NCBI GenBank assembly: GCA_965226915.1
Contig: CBDDEJ010000008.1
Coordinates: 1-64,000 of the forward strand
Direction: 5' to 3'
From: Io17-Chloro-G2 sp965226915
GTDB taxonomy: Bacteria; Chloroflexota; Dehalococcoidia; Lucifugimonadales; UBA3495
Length of the DNA stretch: 64,000 nucleotides
Shown here one piece after another: positions 8,444 to 17,471 of the stretch. The position numbers and the translations under genes are program-made. The notes under the pieces were generated by a model. That model worked only from the letters and a program-made list of their open reading frames with translations, made no database searches and had not been told where the DNA came from. The number at the start of each line of letters is the position of its first letter. Within the stretch, counting starts at the first letter, position 1.

Positions 8444-9259
8444 ATGCCTAGAATGGATGGGATGGTGGCGATTGTAACCGGCGCCAGCAGAGGTTTGGGC
8501 CGGGCCATCGCAATGGAATACGCCAAGGAGGGCGCATCCGTAGTCATCTGCGCCCGCAAGCAATCCCCCACCGGGCTATCCGGGACTCTGGAAGAAACGG
8601 TCCAAGCCATAAGCGGCGCCGGGGGTGACGTACTTCCTCTGGACTGCGATGTCACGGACCCCGAAGAGGTGGAGGAGATGGTCCGCCGGGTGAAGGAACG
8701 TTATGGCCGCATCGACGTTCTTTTCAACAATGCCGGGGCCATGGTGCTGGGTGAGTCCATTCGGGAAATCGACCCCGCCAGGTGGGGCCAGGTAATGCTG
8801 GTGAACGTCACCCGCCCATACTTATGCTCCAGGGCCGTGTTGCCCACCATGATGGAGCAAAAGCGGGGCAGCATCATCAACATCGGCTCCCGGATTGCGA
8901 CGGACCCGATGCAGGGAGGCGGGGTGCTATACAGCGCCAGCAAAGCTGCGGTGCACATGTTTAGCTTGTGCTTGGCGGAAGAGGTGGGGGAGCATAACAT
9001 CGCCGTCAATATCCTCAGCCCCGGCAGCCTTAGAAGCGAGGGTTCCGCAGCCATCCCTTGGACCCAAAGGGACTGGCACGAACGAGTTGAACCATCAGAG
9101 GTAGGGCCCTGCGCAACTGGCGCTGCGGGCCGACTTCGGCAAAACCTGGGGGATTTAGGCGCGGATGATCGCCTTCCAACACTGCGCCATGAAGTGGCGG
9201 CCCGAATAACGATACATTGGTCTATAATGGCAACTGGTGATACTGGGGCGGTTCTATGA
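8444..9259 (+). CDS. SDR-family oxidoreductase, C-terminus probably altered
   Basis: NAD(P)-dependent short-chain dehydrogenase/reductase. The nucleotide motif TGASRGLG begins near residue 13, NNAG follows near 92, the catalytic serine lies in INIGSRI and the YSASK catalytic pair is intact, so the core is functional in principle. After PSEVGPC (about 9112) the frame runs into low-complexity sequence without family features, while the +1 frame reads QLALRADFGKTWGI and stops at 9158. That looks like a natural SDR tail, so a small deletion has probably shifted the last part. Substrate is unknown. The gene lies between sdhB and an acyl-CoA-dehydrogenase-like flavoprotein. Confidence 0.75.
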   Translation: MPRMDGMVAIVTGASRGLGRAIAMEYAKEGASVVICARKQSPTGLSGTLEETVQAISGAGGDVLPLDCDVTDPEEVEEMVRRVKERYGRIDVLFNNAGAMVLGESIREIDPARWGQVMLVNVTRPYLCSRAVLPTMMEQKRGSIINIGSRIATDPMQGGGVLYSASKAAVHMFSLCLAEEVGEHNIAVNILSPGSLRSEGSAAIPWTQRDWHERVEPSEVGPCATGAAGRLRQNLGDLGADDRLPTLRHEVAARITIHWSIMATGDTGAVL

Positions 9260-9322
9260 TCGTCATCTGGTATGACCGATGTATTTTGTCCAGTCTGTTT
9301 TTATTTAGGGGCCTGAAGACCA

Positions 9323-10459
9323 ATGCAAGTGATGAGCCAAGACGTGGAATACTACCTCGACGCCGCCCGTGAATTGGCCGTTCGCGTGGCGGCCGAAGCA
9401 GACCGCATCGACGCCGACCGGCAGATCCCGGCGGAACTGGCCGCGGAGTTGGCCGATAAGGGATTCTTCCGGCTGCTCCTGCCCCGTTCGTTGGGCGGCG
9501 CGGAGTTGGCCCACCCGGACTTCCGCCGAATCCTGGAGGTCTTCGCGGCAGCGGACGGGAGCACGGGCTGGTGCATCAATCAGAACAACGTCTTTTCCAC
9601 CGACTGCGTTAGGATACCCGAGGAGACCGCCCACGAGATTTGGGACGAGGAACGGGCGGTGGTCACCAACGGGCCACCTTCGTCGTCTGCCAAAGCTATA
9701 CCCGTCGACGGCGGTTACAAGCTCAGCGGCCACTGGGATTTCAGCAGCGGCAGCACCCACGCCACCTGGATCGCGGCGCTAACGCCGGTGGCGGAAGTTG
9801 GCCCTCGTATCATGCTGATCCCCGAAAAAGAGGTCAATTTCGTGGACCGGTGGCACGTCAACGGCCTTCGGGGGACCGGCAGTTTTAGCTTCGAGCTCGA
9901 CGGGTTGTTCGTTCCCAAGAATCGAACCTACTCTCAGGCCAATCCCTCCCGCGAGAGCGGCCCTCTTTACGTGATTCCAAGAACGTTGCTCTTCGGATCG
10001 GGCTTCGCCACGGTATCCCTGGGCGTCGCCCGCTCGGCGCTGAAGACGGCCATTGATCTCGCCACGGAAAAAACGCCTCTCCGGGCCACTTCGGTGTTAC
10101 AAGACCAATCCACTACGCAACGGTTGATTGGCGAAGCGGAGGCCACCTGGCGCTCAGCAGACGCCTACCTCCGGGAGACTGCCGGCGCGGTTTGGCAAAG
10201 CGCATGCAAGAAGGGCGGGCTAGAAACCGATGAGCGCATCCAGTTACGGCTGGCCGCAACCCACGCCATAAACATGGCGGCCAAAACAGTGGATATCGCC
10301 TACAATCTATGCGGTTCCGACGCCATCTTTACCGGCAATCCGATCCATCGCAGATTCCAAGATATCCACGTGGTAACCCAGCACGCCCAAGGCAGGCCTG
10401 TTCACTACGAAACCGCCGGGCGGTTTTTGTTGGGCATGGAACCTCATGGTAGCTACTGA
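9323..10459 (+). CDS. Acyl-CoA dehydrogenase-like flavoprotein monooxygenase
   Basis: A 378-residue protein with the acyl-CoA dehydrogenase fold. It most resembles the FMN/FAD-using group D hydroxylases (HpaB / DszC / hydroxyphenylacetate-hydroxylase-like) rather than true acyl-CoA dehydrogenases. Visible blocks are PRSLGGAELAHPDFRRILE near residue 54, GSTGWCINQNN near 77, LSGHWDFSSGSTHATW in the middle domain and the C-terminal ARSALKTAIDLATEKTPL. Such enzymes usually need a separate flavin reductase; an NADPH-dependent FMN reductase is at 51964-52647 but not adjacent. Substrate unknown. Confidence 0.75.
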   Translation: MQVMSQDVEYYLDAARELAVRVAAEADRIDADRQIPAELAAELADKGFFRLLLPRSLGGAELAHPDFRRILEVFAAADGSTGWCINQNNVFSTDCVRIPEETAHEIWDEERAVVTNGPPSSSAKAIPVDGGYKLSGHWDFSSGSTHATWIAALTPVAEVGPRIMLIPEKEVNFVDRWHVNGLRGTGSFSFELDGLFVPKNRTYSQANPSRESGPLYVIPRTLLFGSGFATVSLGVARSALKTAIDLATEKTPLRATSVLQDQSTTQRLIGEAEATWRSADAYLRETAGAVWQSACKKGGLETDERIQLRLAATHAINMAAKTVDIAYNLCGSDAIFTGNPIHRRFQDIHVVTQHAQGRPVHYETAGRFLLGMEPHGSY

Positions 10460-10515
10460 TTCAGTAGACAGCATCAACAACACAGCACAACTTTAAGAAT
10501 GTCACGCTGAGGCAT

Positions 10516-11945
10516 CTAGAAACTCGGACGGAAACCCCGATTCTCTCCAAGCTGCCGTTTTCTTAGCGACGATTATCGATGTAACAGTGGGTTCTTGAAC
10601 CGTATTACAGATACTAACATGCCACATAAGACTATAATACGTCTGTCTGGCGTAGCGCGAAACTCGGCCAATGGCCAACGTCGAGGCAGGTGAGGTGGGG
10701 ATGTGGATGCGGCAACGGGATTTTCACGCTTACTTCGCGCCGCTGTTTGGCCGCCGGGAGACGCGGGAGCACAGCGGTCATTATCTCCAGGCCCTGCGTA
10801 CAGTCTGGGGAGCGGCGCAACGCTGAGAACCTGTCGGAGACGGCGGGGTCAGCCCGAGGGATGCAGCGGTTTCTCACCGATTCTCCCTGGGACGATGAGG
10901 TGATTATAGGACGGCTGCAGGAGTACCTGGGAACCCGGCTGGAGCATCCGGAAGGGGTGTGGGCGCTGGACGGCAGCGACTTTCCCAAGCAGGGGAGGAA
11001 GTCGGTGGGAGTGGCCCGGCAGTACTGCGGGAGGCTGGGGAAGGTGGCCAACTGCCAGGCGGGGATGTTCCTGGCCTATGTCAGCCCGTTGGGACGGGCA
11101 TTGGTGGACAAGGGGCTGTATCTGCCCGAGAGTTGGACCTCGGACAAAGACCGGTGTGAGGCGGCGGGTGTGCCGGAGGATAGGCAGGGCTACCGGTCCA
11201 AGACGGAGTTGGCCTTGGAGATGGTGGGGGCGGGCACAGGAGCGGGGCCACCTGAAGGCTGGATGGGTCGCGGCGGACGACGCCTTTGGGATGTCGCCGT
11301 CCTTCCGGGAGGGCCTGGCGGCCTTGGGGATGTGGTACGTGCTGGACGTTCCGTCCGGCTTTACGGTGTGGCCGCCGGAGCCTGCCTGGACCAGTGCGGA
11401 GTATCAGGGATTCGGGCGTCCCCGCAAACCCAGGCTGCGAGACGGTCAGCGCCGGACCATGGAGCAGCGCAGCGACGAGTTGCCGGAGGAGGCCTGGCGT
11501 GAGATTACGGTGGCCGAGGGAAGCCAGGGACCACGCAGCTACCTTTTCAGCGCCCAGAGGGTGCGACCGACCAGCAGGCGCAAGCCCGGCGAAATCCACT
11601 GGGCCGTCTACCGCCGGAACCTGGACGGCAGCGAACCCCGCTACTACCTGTCCAATGCTCCGGAGGATACCCCGTTGGAGACCCTGGCATACGTGGGAGG
11701 CTCCCGTTGGCGTATAGAAACGGAGTTTGAGACGGAGAAAAGCGACGTAGGCCTGGACGAGTACGAGACCCGCACCTGGGCTGGCTGGCATCACCACGTG
11801 GCCCTGTGCCTGGCTGAGCCTGCAACAGGCTTGGGGGGGAAAAGATGCCCCGGATCACGAGGCCGCAGGTCTACCGGGTGGTGCGGGAAATGCTGCCCCG
11901 GGAACGGTTCGGGCCAACCGAGTTGCTGCGGTGGCAGACCTCTAG
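10516..11945 (+). mobile_element. MITE copy 1, interrupted by a decayed IS
   Basis: The left part (10516 to about 10677) is nearly identical to the MITEs at 35603-35781 (reverse) and 48433-48611, beginning CTAGAAACTCGGACGG. The opposite end, CAGACCTCTAG, reappears at 11935-11945 after about 1.25 kb of IS701-like sequence. CTAG flanks both outer ends, as in the other copies. It sits inside the short palindromic repeat. Confidence 0.75.
10679..11934 (+). pseudogene. Decayed IS701-like element (transposase relic)
   Basis: Almost base-for-base the element at 59604-61069 but damaged: about 26 bases are lost near the transposase start (about 10709), there are small indels near 10797 and 10845, an added G near 11228, a loss of about 17 bases near 11812, and the last 110 or so bases including the right terminal repeat are missing. 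The DDE-region codons (WALDGSDFPKQG, WRIETEFETEKSDVG) survive in alternating frames. The G7 run at the C-terminal frame change is retained (11833-11839). It cannot make a full transposase. Confidence 0.85.
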
Positions 11946-12031
11946 GGGCCGGTGCGGGGGCAGCCTCACCATAGATACTTCGCCGCCGCGGCAGGCTCAG
12001 CATGACATTATTCGATCAATAGAGGAGATTC

Positions 12032-13171
12032 ATGGGACTTCAATTCGGGGTATTCGATCATATAGAACCCATCCCAGGGCAGGACTTGGGGACCATATAC
12101 AAGGACCGGCTGACTCAATTGGAGATGTTTGATTCCCACGGGTTCTATGGCTATCACCTGGCGGAACACCACTCGCCGGCGGTCCATAGCCTGGCGCCAT
12201 CTCAAAACGTCTTTCTATCCGCCGCGTCTCAGAGAACCAAGCACATCAAGCTGGCTCCCTGCATCTACGTGCTGCCGCTCCACCATCCCATGCGCCTCAT
12301 AGAAGAGATCTGCATGTTGGACCACTTGAGCGACGGAAGGTTGGAGGTCGGCGTCGGCCGGGGCGGTGTTCTGGAAGCGTATTTCTGGGGGTCCGACTGG
12401 GGCGTGGAAGAAAACTACACCAAGTATCAGGAAACCCTCGCCGCCATAAAAGAGGGCTTGAGCCACGATTACCTGACCTTTAAAGGCGAATTCTACAATT
12501 TCGACGAACTGCCCATGAGGTTGCGGCCCAAGCAGGCGCCTTACCCTCCCATGTGGTATATGCGTAACGTGGAGATTGCCGCCACCGAAGGTATGAACTG
12601 CATCATCGTGGGAAACCTTGATGGATTGGAAGCCAACGTCAAGAGATACCGCGAGATCTGGGCCGAATGTCATGGCCCGGAATCTCTGACCGTTCAGGGA
12701 ACCGAGCCCAAGATCGGGCTGGTGAATCACCTGGTGTTGGCGGACACGGAAGAAGACGCGGTGGAAGCGGCCCGGCCGGCTTGGGAAGAATACTTGTGGA
12801 ATCTGTCTGCGCCGCGCCGCATCGAAGTCGAACGGCGGGGTCTTGACCAGTTCCTCGCCGGAGGGATGAACGCCAGGCCCCAGGGACTGCCGGACCGCGA
12901 GGCTGACGCCCGGTTCCAGTCGTCACGCCCGGCAGACGAAGAGGCCCAGCGGAGGCGTCAAGAGCCAGGCAACGTCGCCCAACAAGCCCAAGCTTCAAAC
13001 TTCAGAGTCGTCGCCGGCACTCCGGACACCATTCGCGCCTATCTAGACGAGTATCTGACCACCGGCGCCAACTACTTCGTATGCGCCTTCCACTTTGGGA
13101 ACATGGAACACGCCATCGCGGAACACTCCATCGACCTGTTCGTCAACGAAGTGATGCCGCACTACGTGTAG
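12032..13171 (+). CDS. LLM-class flavin-dependent oxidoreductase
   Basis: A luciferase-like TIM-barrel monooxygenase of 379 residues using FMN or F420. The N-terminal barrel reads MGLQFGVFDHIEP, then LAEHHSPAVHSLAPSQNVFL, and DHLSDGRLEVGVGRGG around residue 105, the usual flavin-contacting stretch. A charged, glutamine-rich insertion (about residues 285-335) precedes a final barrel helix region FRVVAGTPDTIRAYLDEY. GGAG lies 5 bases before the ATG. It starts 24 bases after the repeat nest, so any promoter overlaps or lies inside that mobile DNA. Substrate unknown. Confidence 0.85.
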   Translation: MGLQFGVFDHIEPIPGQDLGTIYKDRLTQLEMFDSHGFYGYHLAEHHSPAVHSLAPSQNVFLSAASQRTKHIKLAPCIYVLPLHHPMRLIEEICMLDHLSDGRLEVGVGRGGVLEAYFWGSDWGVEENYTKYQETLAAIKEGLSHDYLTFKGEFYNFDELPMRLRPKQAPYPPMWYMRNVEIAATEGMNCIIVGNLDGLEANVKRYREIWAECHGPESLTVQGTEPKIGLVNHLVLADTEEDAVEAARPAWEEYLWNLSAPRRIEVERRGLDQFLAGGMNARPQGLPDREADARFQSSRPADEEAQRRRQEPGNVAQQAQASNFRVVAGTPDTIRAYLDEYLTTGANYFVCAFHFGNMEHAIAEHSIDLFVNEVMPHYV

Positions 13172-13210
13172 GGGGCCGTGCGAAATGAAGTGTCCCAGAT
13201 AGTGACTAAA

Positions 13211-13966
13211 TTACGACTCTGAATTTCCCGTTAGCATGAAGTGGGCAATAGGGGCCGCCAGTTGCTTCAGCTTACGCCCATGTGAAACAATGATGTCTAA
13301 CTTACTAAGGATTCCCCAGAACCCATCTACTACCTCTGCTCCAGTTGTTCCACCATCGCGAACATCTCTAATTTCATCCTGGAAGCGAAACGCGGCTCCT
13401 AAAGTCACCTCTAACGCTCTTTTCAACCCCTCTGCACCGTTGATCCGAAATCCTAGAATCGCTTGGCGGATGTCTTCGAGAGCGTCGACGATGTAAGCTT
13501 TTAACTCATCGGCTAAATCTGCGCTAACCAATTTTTCGAGTAAAGAACTAACGTCATTCTGCAATTCCATCAGGGTCGTCGTCTCGATATCTTCATCACC
13601 TTCTTCCCTTGATAAAAAGTCGGAACAAAACCTCATGCTGACCAATGTGGGGTCGTCTAAATGACTTGTGAAGCTCTGCCAGGTTTCACCTAGGTTAACA
13701 TTAGAAATGGCTTGTTCGATTGATTCGAATGGCTTGAGATATAGAGCCTGATCGACTTCGGGATGTAGGCGAATCAAGCGCTTGGAATCATCGACAAGCT
13801 GCATCACCTGGGAAATTCCGGTCAAAAGCTCAGGCAGCTTTTCAGAGGAGTGGATATTTAGGACTACCGTCCATACTTCCTTCATTCTAACGTCGCCGCT
13901 GAATTTGGACCGGATGTCGTTTAAGATTTCGTACAGCCTTCCGGCCGGATTGTTTACTTGAGCCAT
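13211..13966 (-). CDS. Unrecognised protein, AT-richer than surroundings
   Basis: I do not recognise this 251-residue protein. It is acidic and soluble, mostly predicted helix, without signal peptide, membrane segment or clear catalytic motif. Helical stretches such as LMELQNDVSSLLEKLVSADL and AYIVDALEDIRQAILGFRI suggest a helical bundle. The start at 13966 (MAQVNNPAGRL) is an ATG. The DNA is visibly richer in A and T and uses different codons from its neighbours, so the gene was probably acquired. It stands alone between an LLM oxidoreductase and an enolase-superfamily gene. A phage- or defence-related origin is possible but unsupported. Confidence 0.65.
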   Translation of the reverse strand: MAQVNNPAGRLYEILNDIRSKFSGDVRMKEVWTVVLNIHSSEKLPELLTGISQVMQLVDDSKRLIRLHPEVDQALYLKPFESIEQAISNVNLGETWQSFTSHLDDPTLVSMRFCSDFLSREEGDEDIETTTLMELQNDVSSLLEKLVSADLADELKAYIVDALEDIRQAILGFRINGAEGLKRALEVTLGAAFRFQDEIRDVRDGGTTGAEVVDGFWGILSKLDIIVSHGRKLKQLAAPIAHFMLTGNSES

Positions 13967-14036
13967 GCCAAAACCACCTATGAAGACTGCGGATCAACAT
14001 CTGCCGAAATGCCGCTCTTCGGACGCCCCTAGCATT

Positions 14037-15119
14037 TTATCGTTGCATCAGCCGTTCCATCATGAGGTCGTCCAGCTCTATGCCTAGGCCCGGGCCGTTG
14101 GGAACGTCCAGGAAACTGTCTTTGACCACAAGCGGATTTTTTAATATGGGCGATTCGTCGCGAATGGAGATGGGCTCGATGTTGTATTCCTGGGCGTAAG
14201 GGATATTGGCAAAGGCGGCGCAAGCGTGAAGATGGGCCACCGCGCTGACGGTGGGTTGGATGTTGTGCACCGTGATTGGTTTGTTGAACGCGGAAGCCAG
14301 GGCCGCGATCCTTCGGAACTCGGTAAAGCCGCCAGTCTTGACGATATCTGGCTGGATGATGTCAACCCTGCCTCGCACTATCAAGTCCCGGTACTGCCAG
14401 TGGTTGAATATATTCTCTCCCGACGCGACCGGCATCTCCAGTCCATCGGCCACCTCTGCTAAGCCCTCCAGGTCGTAATGCGGCCGGGGCTCCTCAAAAT
14501 GGAACACCCCCATATCTTGAAGCTTCTTGCCGATCTCCAGGGCGTGGTGGGTAGAGAAGGCGCCGTTGACGTCCACCAAAATCTCGATGTCGTCTCCAAC
14601 GGCGGAACGGACCTCGCGCACCGTGTCCACCGTCTCATCGGCGGGGTCGTCGGTGGCGCCTGGCACGGCGCTATGCAGCTTGTATCCCGAATACCCTTCC
14701 TCGACGAACGAGACGGCGCGCCGAGCCTCTTCCACCGGTGTCAGGTCTCGCCGCATCGAACTAGCGTACATCCTTATCTTGTCACGGAATTTCCCGCCCA
14801 ACATCTGATAGATGGGAAGCCCTAAGGCCTTGCCTTTCAGGTCCCAAAGGGCGATGTCCAAACCGGCGATGGCGCAATAAACCACTCCGCCCATGTCTAT
14901 GGCCGACCCGGCCCGGTACATGTCCTGCCAACGAAGCTCGGTGTCCAGAGGGTCCGCGCCCAGCAGTACGGGTTTCAGGGTGAAATCGACCAGGGTTTTT
15001 ACCGTTTGGGGCTGGCGGCGAAAACATTCTCCAATGCCCACCAGCCCTTCATCGGTGTAAACGCGAACGAAGGGGAATTGGCCGTCCAGGATCAAGCATT
15101 CTACGTCAACGATCTTCAT
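14037..15119 (-). CDS. Mandelate racemase/muconate lactonizing family enzyme
   Basis: An enolase-superfamily enzyme of 360 residues that abstracts a proton next to a carboxylate, typically a sugar-acid dehydratase or racemase. The metal ligands are Asp183 (LVDVNGAFS), Glu209 (FHFEEP) and Glu235 (ASGENIF); His285 in ITVHNIQP with Asp258 is the likely general base dyad of the MR subgroup. At the usual KxK site the protein has GYKLHS, so one lysine is replaced by histidine, which may change stereospecificity. The ATG at 15119 was chosen over an upstream one because AAGGAACTC precedes it. Substrate cannot be predicted. Confidence 0.85.
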   Translation of the reverse strand: MKIVDVECLILDGQFPFVRVYTDEGLVGIGECFRRQPQTVKTLVDFTLKPVLLGADPLDTELRWQDMYRAGSAIDMGGVVYCAIAGLDIALWDLKGKALGLPIYQMLGGKFRDKIRMYASSMRRDLTPVEEARRAVSFVEEGYSGYKLHSAVPGATDDPADETVDTVREVRSAVGDDIEILVDVNGAFSTHHALEIGKKLQDMGVFHFEEPRPHYDLEGLAEVADGLEMPVASGENIFNHWQYRDLIVRGRVDIIQPDIVKTGGFTEFRRIAALASAFNKPITVHNIQPTVSAVAHLHACAAFANIPYAQEYNIEPISIRDESPILKNPLVVKDSFLDVPNGPGLGIELDDLMMERLMQR

Positions 15120-15596
15120 TTTGAGTTCCTTCATGGCCGGATGAATTCTAATCGACGCCAACACCCGGCGTTGCTAATCCCGAGCTAGGCGCGTTTCGAA
15201 CCACATGGTTACACTTAGCGCCTGAGTAAGCAACCCAGTTCGCACCTGATGGGAAGCGCAACATATTGCCCCACGTGATTGATTACTGCGCCGGGGTCAG
15301 ACGGTACGGCAGAAAAAAACATAGGGGTGTCAGGGACAAAACGGCTGAGGCGCCCGCATCGGGATTTAGCCAATGATTAGCACCTGCATCTCCGAGAAAG
15401 GCGACTCTGTAGGACAGGGGGATATAGGTTCAGACAGGAGCGAGGTTTTAGGGTTCCGAGGCGAGCCGTTGGGCGGTATCAATCGGACGATGACGGTACG
15501 GCTGCCCTTGTAGTCACCCCGTAGCGCCGGCCTGGGAAAGTCGCCAATCAAGGCTTGATGCCCAAACAAAACTTATGACAGGCTTCCTTGGGGAAC
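15120..15596. other. No recognisable gene
   Basis: About 475 bases between the enolase-superfamily gene and the broken receiver-ATPase gene. Short open frames on both strands lack family features, and no tRNA or repeat of the window's families was found. It may hold remnants of genes once downstream of the receiver-ATPase gene. Confidence 0.4.
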
Positions 15597-16742
15597 CTAC
15601 ACTTTGACACCAAAAATGGGCATTGCGTGAATCCCCGACCCCGATTCGACCCGAAAGCTGAATCCGTTGGACTTAAGGTTGTCCACATTGTTTATTCGAG
15701 GAGCCGCCAACGTAGCCATCGGCCTCCCCCCAATGGTCTGGTTTTCCAACCTGATGTTGTTGTCACATACCTGGTGCAGCCGCGACACCAGGCTAGGCTC
15801 AAAGAAGGCGGAATTAACCGTCACTATCACCGTTTTCCCCTCTTTGGAAATGCGCTGGCAGGTCATGAAGAAACTCAATACCGGCTTGCGTCGCTGATGG
15901 CCGCCAGGCTGGAAATGCCGTCAATCACCACCAGGCCGCCGGGTATCGTGGCTACATCTTCCCCCAGTTGGCCTATCATCTCTTCCGGGTCACCGTCGCG
16001 GCTGGATGAACCGACACACCGCAAGTTTGTGCCCGCTGGACGTCTGCCAAAGGCCCAAGTTGATGGAATTCATCTGCCGAACCAGGCTGCCGGTGGTGTG
16101 CTTAGAGCAATAATATGCGACGTCAAAATTCGCGGATACGGCGCCAAAGGTCAAATATTGGCAGATGAGGCTCTTGCCTGAGCCAGAAGTGCCTTCGATC
16201 ATGGTCAACGATCCGAGCTGAATCCCGCCGTTGAACAGGTCCTCTAGCATTTCAAGATTGCCGGCGGTATCTATTGAGTCTCCGGCCGACTCTCGTGGTT
16301 TCCGCTCCACATGCGCCTGATCAGCAGAGTCCTCCTCCGGCAACTGGAAAACAGTCGCCGCCTGGGATGCTGTCAAACCTTCCTTGATCGTCATGCGTAT
16401 GGTGCTACGCATAACCCCAGGGTCGACACGTTTAGGTAAAATATAGTTGGCGCCCAGCCGCAGCGCTTTTGATTCAGTTTCGGCCGAGAACTCCCCGGTT
16501 AGCATGATGACAGGGATGGCCGCTGTTTTTCTGGCTTCTTTGAGTTTTGCCAGGACCTGGTACCCGTCCATGCCTGGCAGTTCGGCGTCCAGCAGCAAAA
16601 GGTCGATTGCTTCTTTGGAGGCCGTTCCAATCACTTCCTGGCCTCCGGGAATCTCCTGGGCCTCGTATCCGAGTTCGTGGATGATGTTGGTCAGTTGCTT
16701 CGTTACAGAAGGTTGGTGATCTACGATATACACCTTTGGCAC
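15597..16742 (-). pseudogene. Response-regulator receiver fused to ArlH/KaiC-like ATPase, broken
   Basis: The first 120 residues are a CheY-type receiver: phosphoacceptor Asp52 in LLLLDAELPGMDG, and VIMLTGEF and ILPKRV at the T and K positions. A linker leads into a RecA-fold ATPase with Walker A GTSGSGKS (184-191), like the archaellum protein ArlH (FlaH) or KaiC. Past residue 230 the frame is lost near 16020. The Walker B-like GGLVVIDGISSLAAISDASR is read in another frame around 15900-15990, followed by stops, and the C-terminal part (GKTVIVTVNSAFFEPSLVSRL onward) is open at 15597-15878. Several lesions make it a pseudogene. A fusion of receiver to ArlH-like ATPase suggests a former signal-controlled motor or pilus regulator. 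Confidence 0.75.
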
Positions 16743-16981
16743 GGCATGCTCCCGCGGCTCGATATGGTTATGGAACGGCCAGCATCCATGACCATACCGT
16801 TTTCAATGGCGCGATAAGAGTGTGGCGCCCCATTTAAGCCACTGATGGAAACACACCACACGCCCTAGGCGGCGGATAACTTCTTGTTTTTCCGCGCCGA
16901 TGGGCCAGAAAGAGGGTATCTGCCGCCCAGGGTTGGGTAGGCTTGGAAAGAATTTTTGCCTAGACGGAAAGCTGGATCAGG

Positions 16982-17323
16982 CTATTGATTCGCCAGGGGC
17001 ACCGTCGCGGTTACGCATGGCACGTCGCCATAGGTTGCCGTGGTATGCCCGGAACCGGTGACATCTTCCACCAGGCGGGCGTCGCCGGGGCCGAACACGT
17101 GCAGCGACCCATCTTTGAGGCCTATCTCCAATTGGCCGGAAACGATGATCACGAACTGCCGGCGGGGGGCGCAATGATAATCTGAGAAATTCTTAACCGC
17201 GGCCTCGCGGAAAGTTATATTGGTGGTGGCCTGAGCTTGGGTCCACTCCGGGGTCTTGGTCAGGTCAATGTCCTCTATCTCGGAAACGGCTTGGCTGTTG
17301 GTGAATAGGCGGTATGTGCCCAT
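16982..17323 (-). CDS. Small cupin-domain protein
   Basis: A 113-residue single beta-barrel cupin. Motif 1-like HCAPRRQFVIIVSGQLEIGL and motif 2-like GPGDARLVEDVTGSGH supply histidines and acidic residues that may bind a metal. It is closely similar along its full length to the cupin at 22935-23273, so the two are paralogs in the same region. The reaction is unknown; such proteins include small-molecule dioxygenases, isomerases and binding proteins. It is transcribed as a single gene or with the pentapeptide gene upstream (148-base gap). Confidence 0.75.
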   Translation of the reverse strand: MGTYRLFTNSQAVSEIEDIDLTKTPEWTQAQATTNITFREAAVKNFSDYHCAPRRQFVIIVSGQLEIGLKDGSLHVFGPGDARLVEDVTGSGHTTATYGDVPCVTATVPLANQ

Positions 17324-17471
17324 GATCGTTTCATCTCCTCGTATTCGATATGGCTAGAATTTCGGTATTATAACGCCTTCCTGGAGCGAAAGCGGCCATC
17401 AGTGAACTAGGCTCCCCCTGGAGCTATTCCCCTGGGTCGCCTGGATGAAGAGTTCGTAAGAGACCAGCCAT

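Larger units (their letters stand above)
10500..12007. repeat. Short dispersed palindromic repeat, split by a MITE
   Basis: The outer ends TGTCACGCTGAG (10500-10511) and CTCAGCATGACA (11996-12007) form an 11/12 inverted pair, and the right part contains GATACTTCGCCGCCGCGGC. The same core recurs at 22777-22835, 38664-38713 and 44703-44787. Removing the MITE inserted at the CTAG (10516) leaves a repeat of about 80 bp. It encodes no protein. The repeat lies in the space between an acyl-CoA-dehydrogenase-like gene and a luciferase-like gene. Confidence 0.65.

Noticed and set aside
15366..15569. 67-codon minus-strand frame as a gene downstream of the receiver-ATPase
   Set aside because: No homology or strong start; the amino-acid order does not suggest a folded protein.
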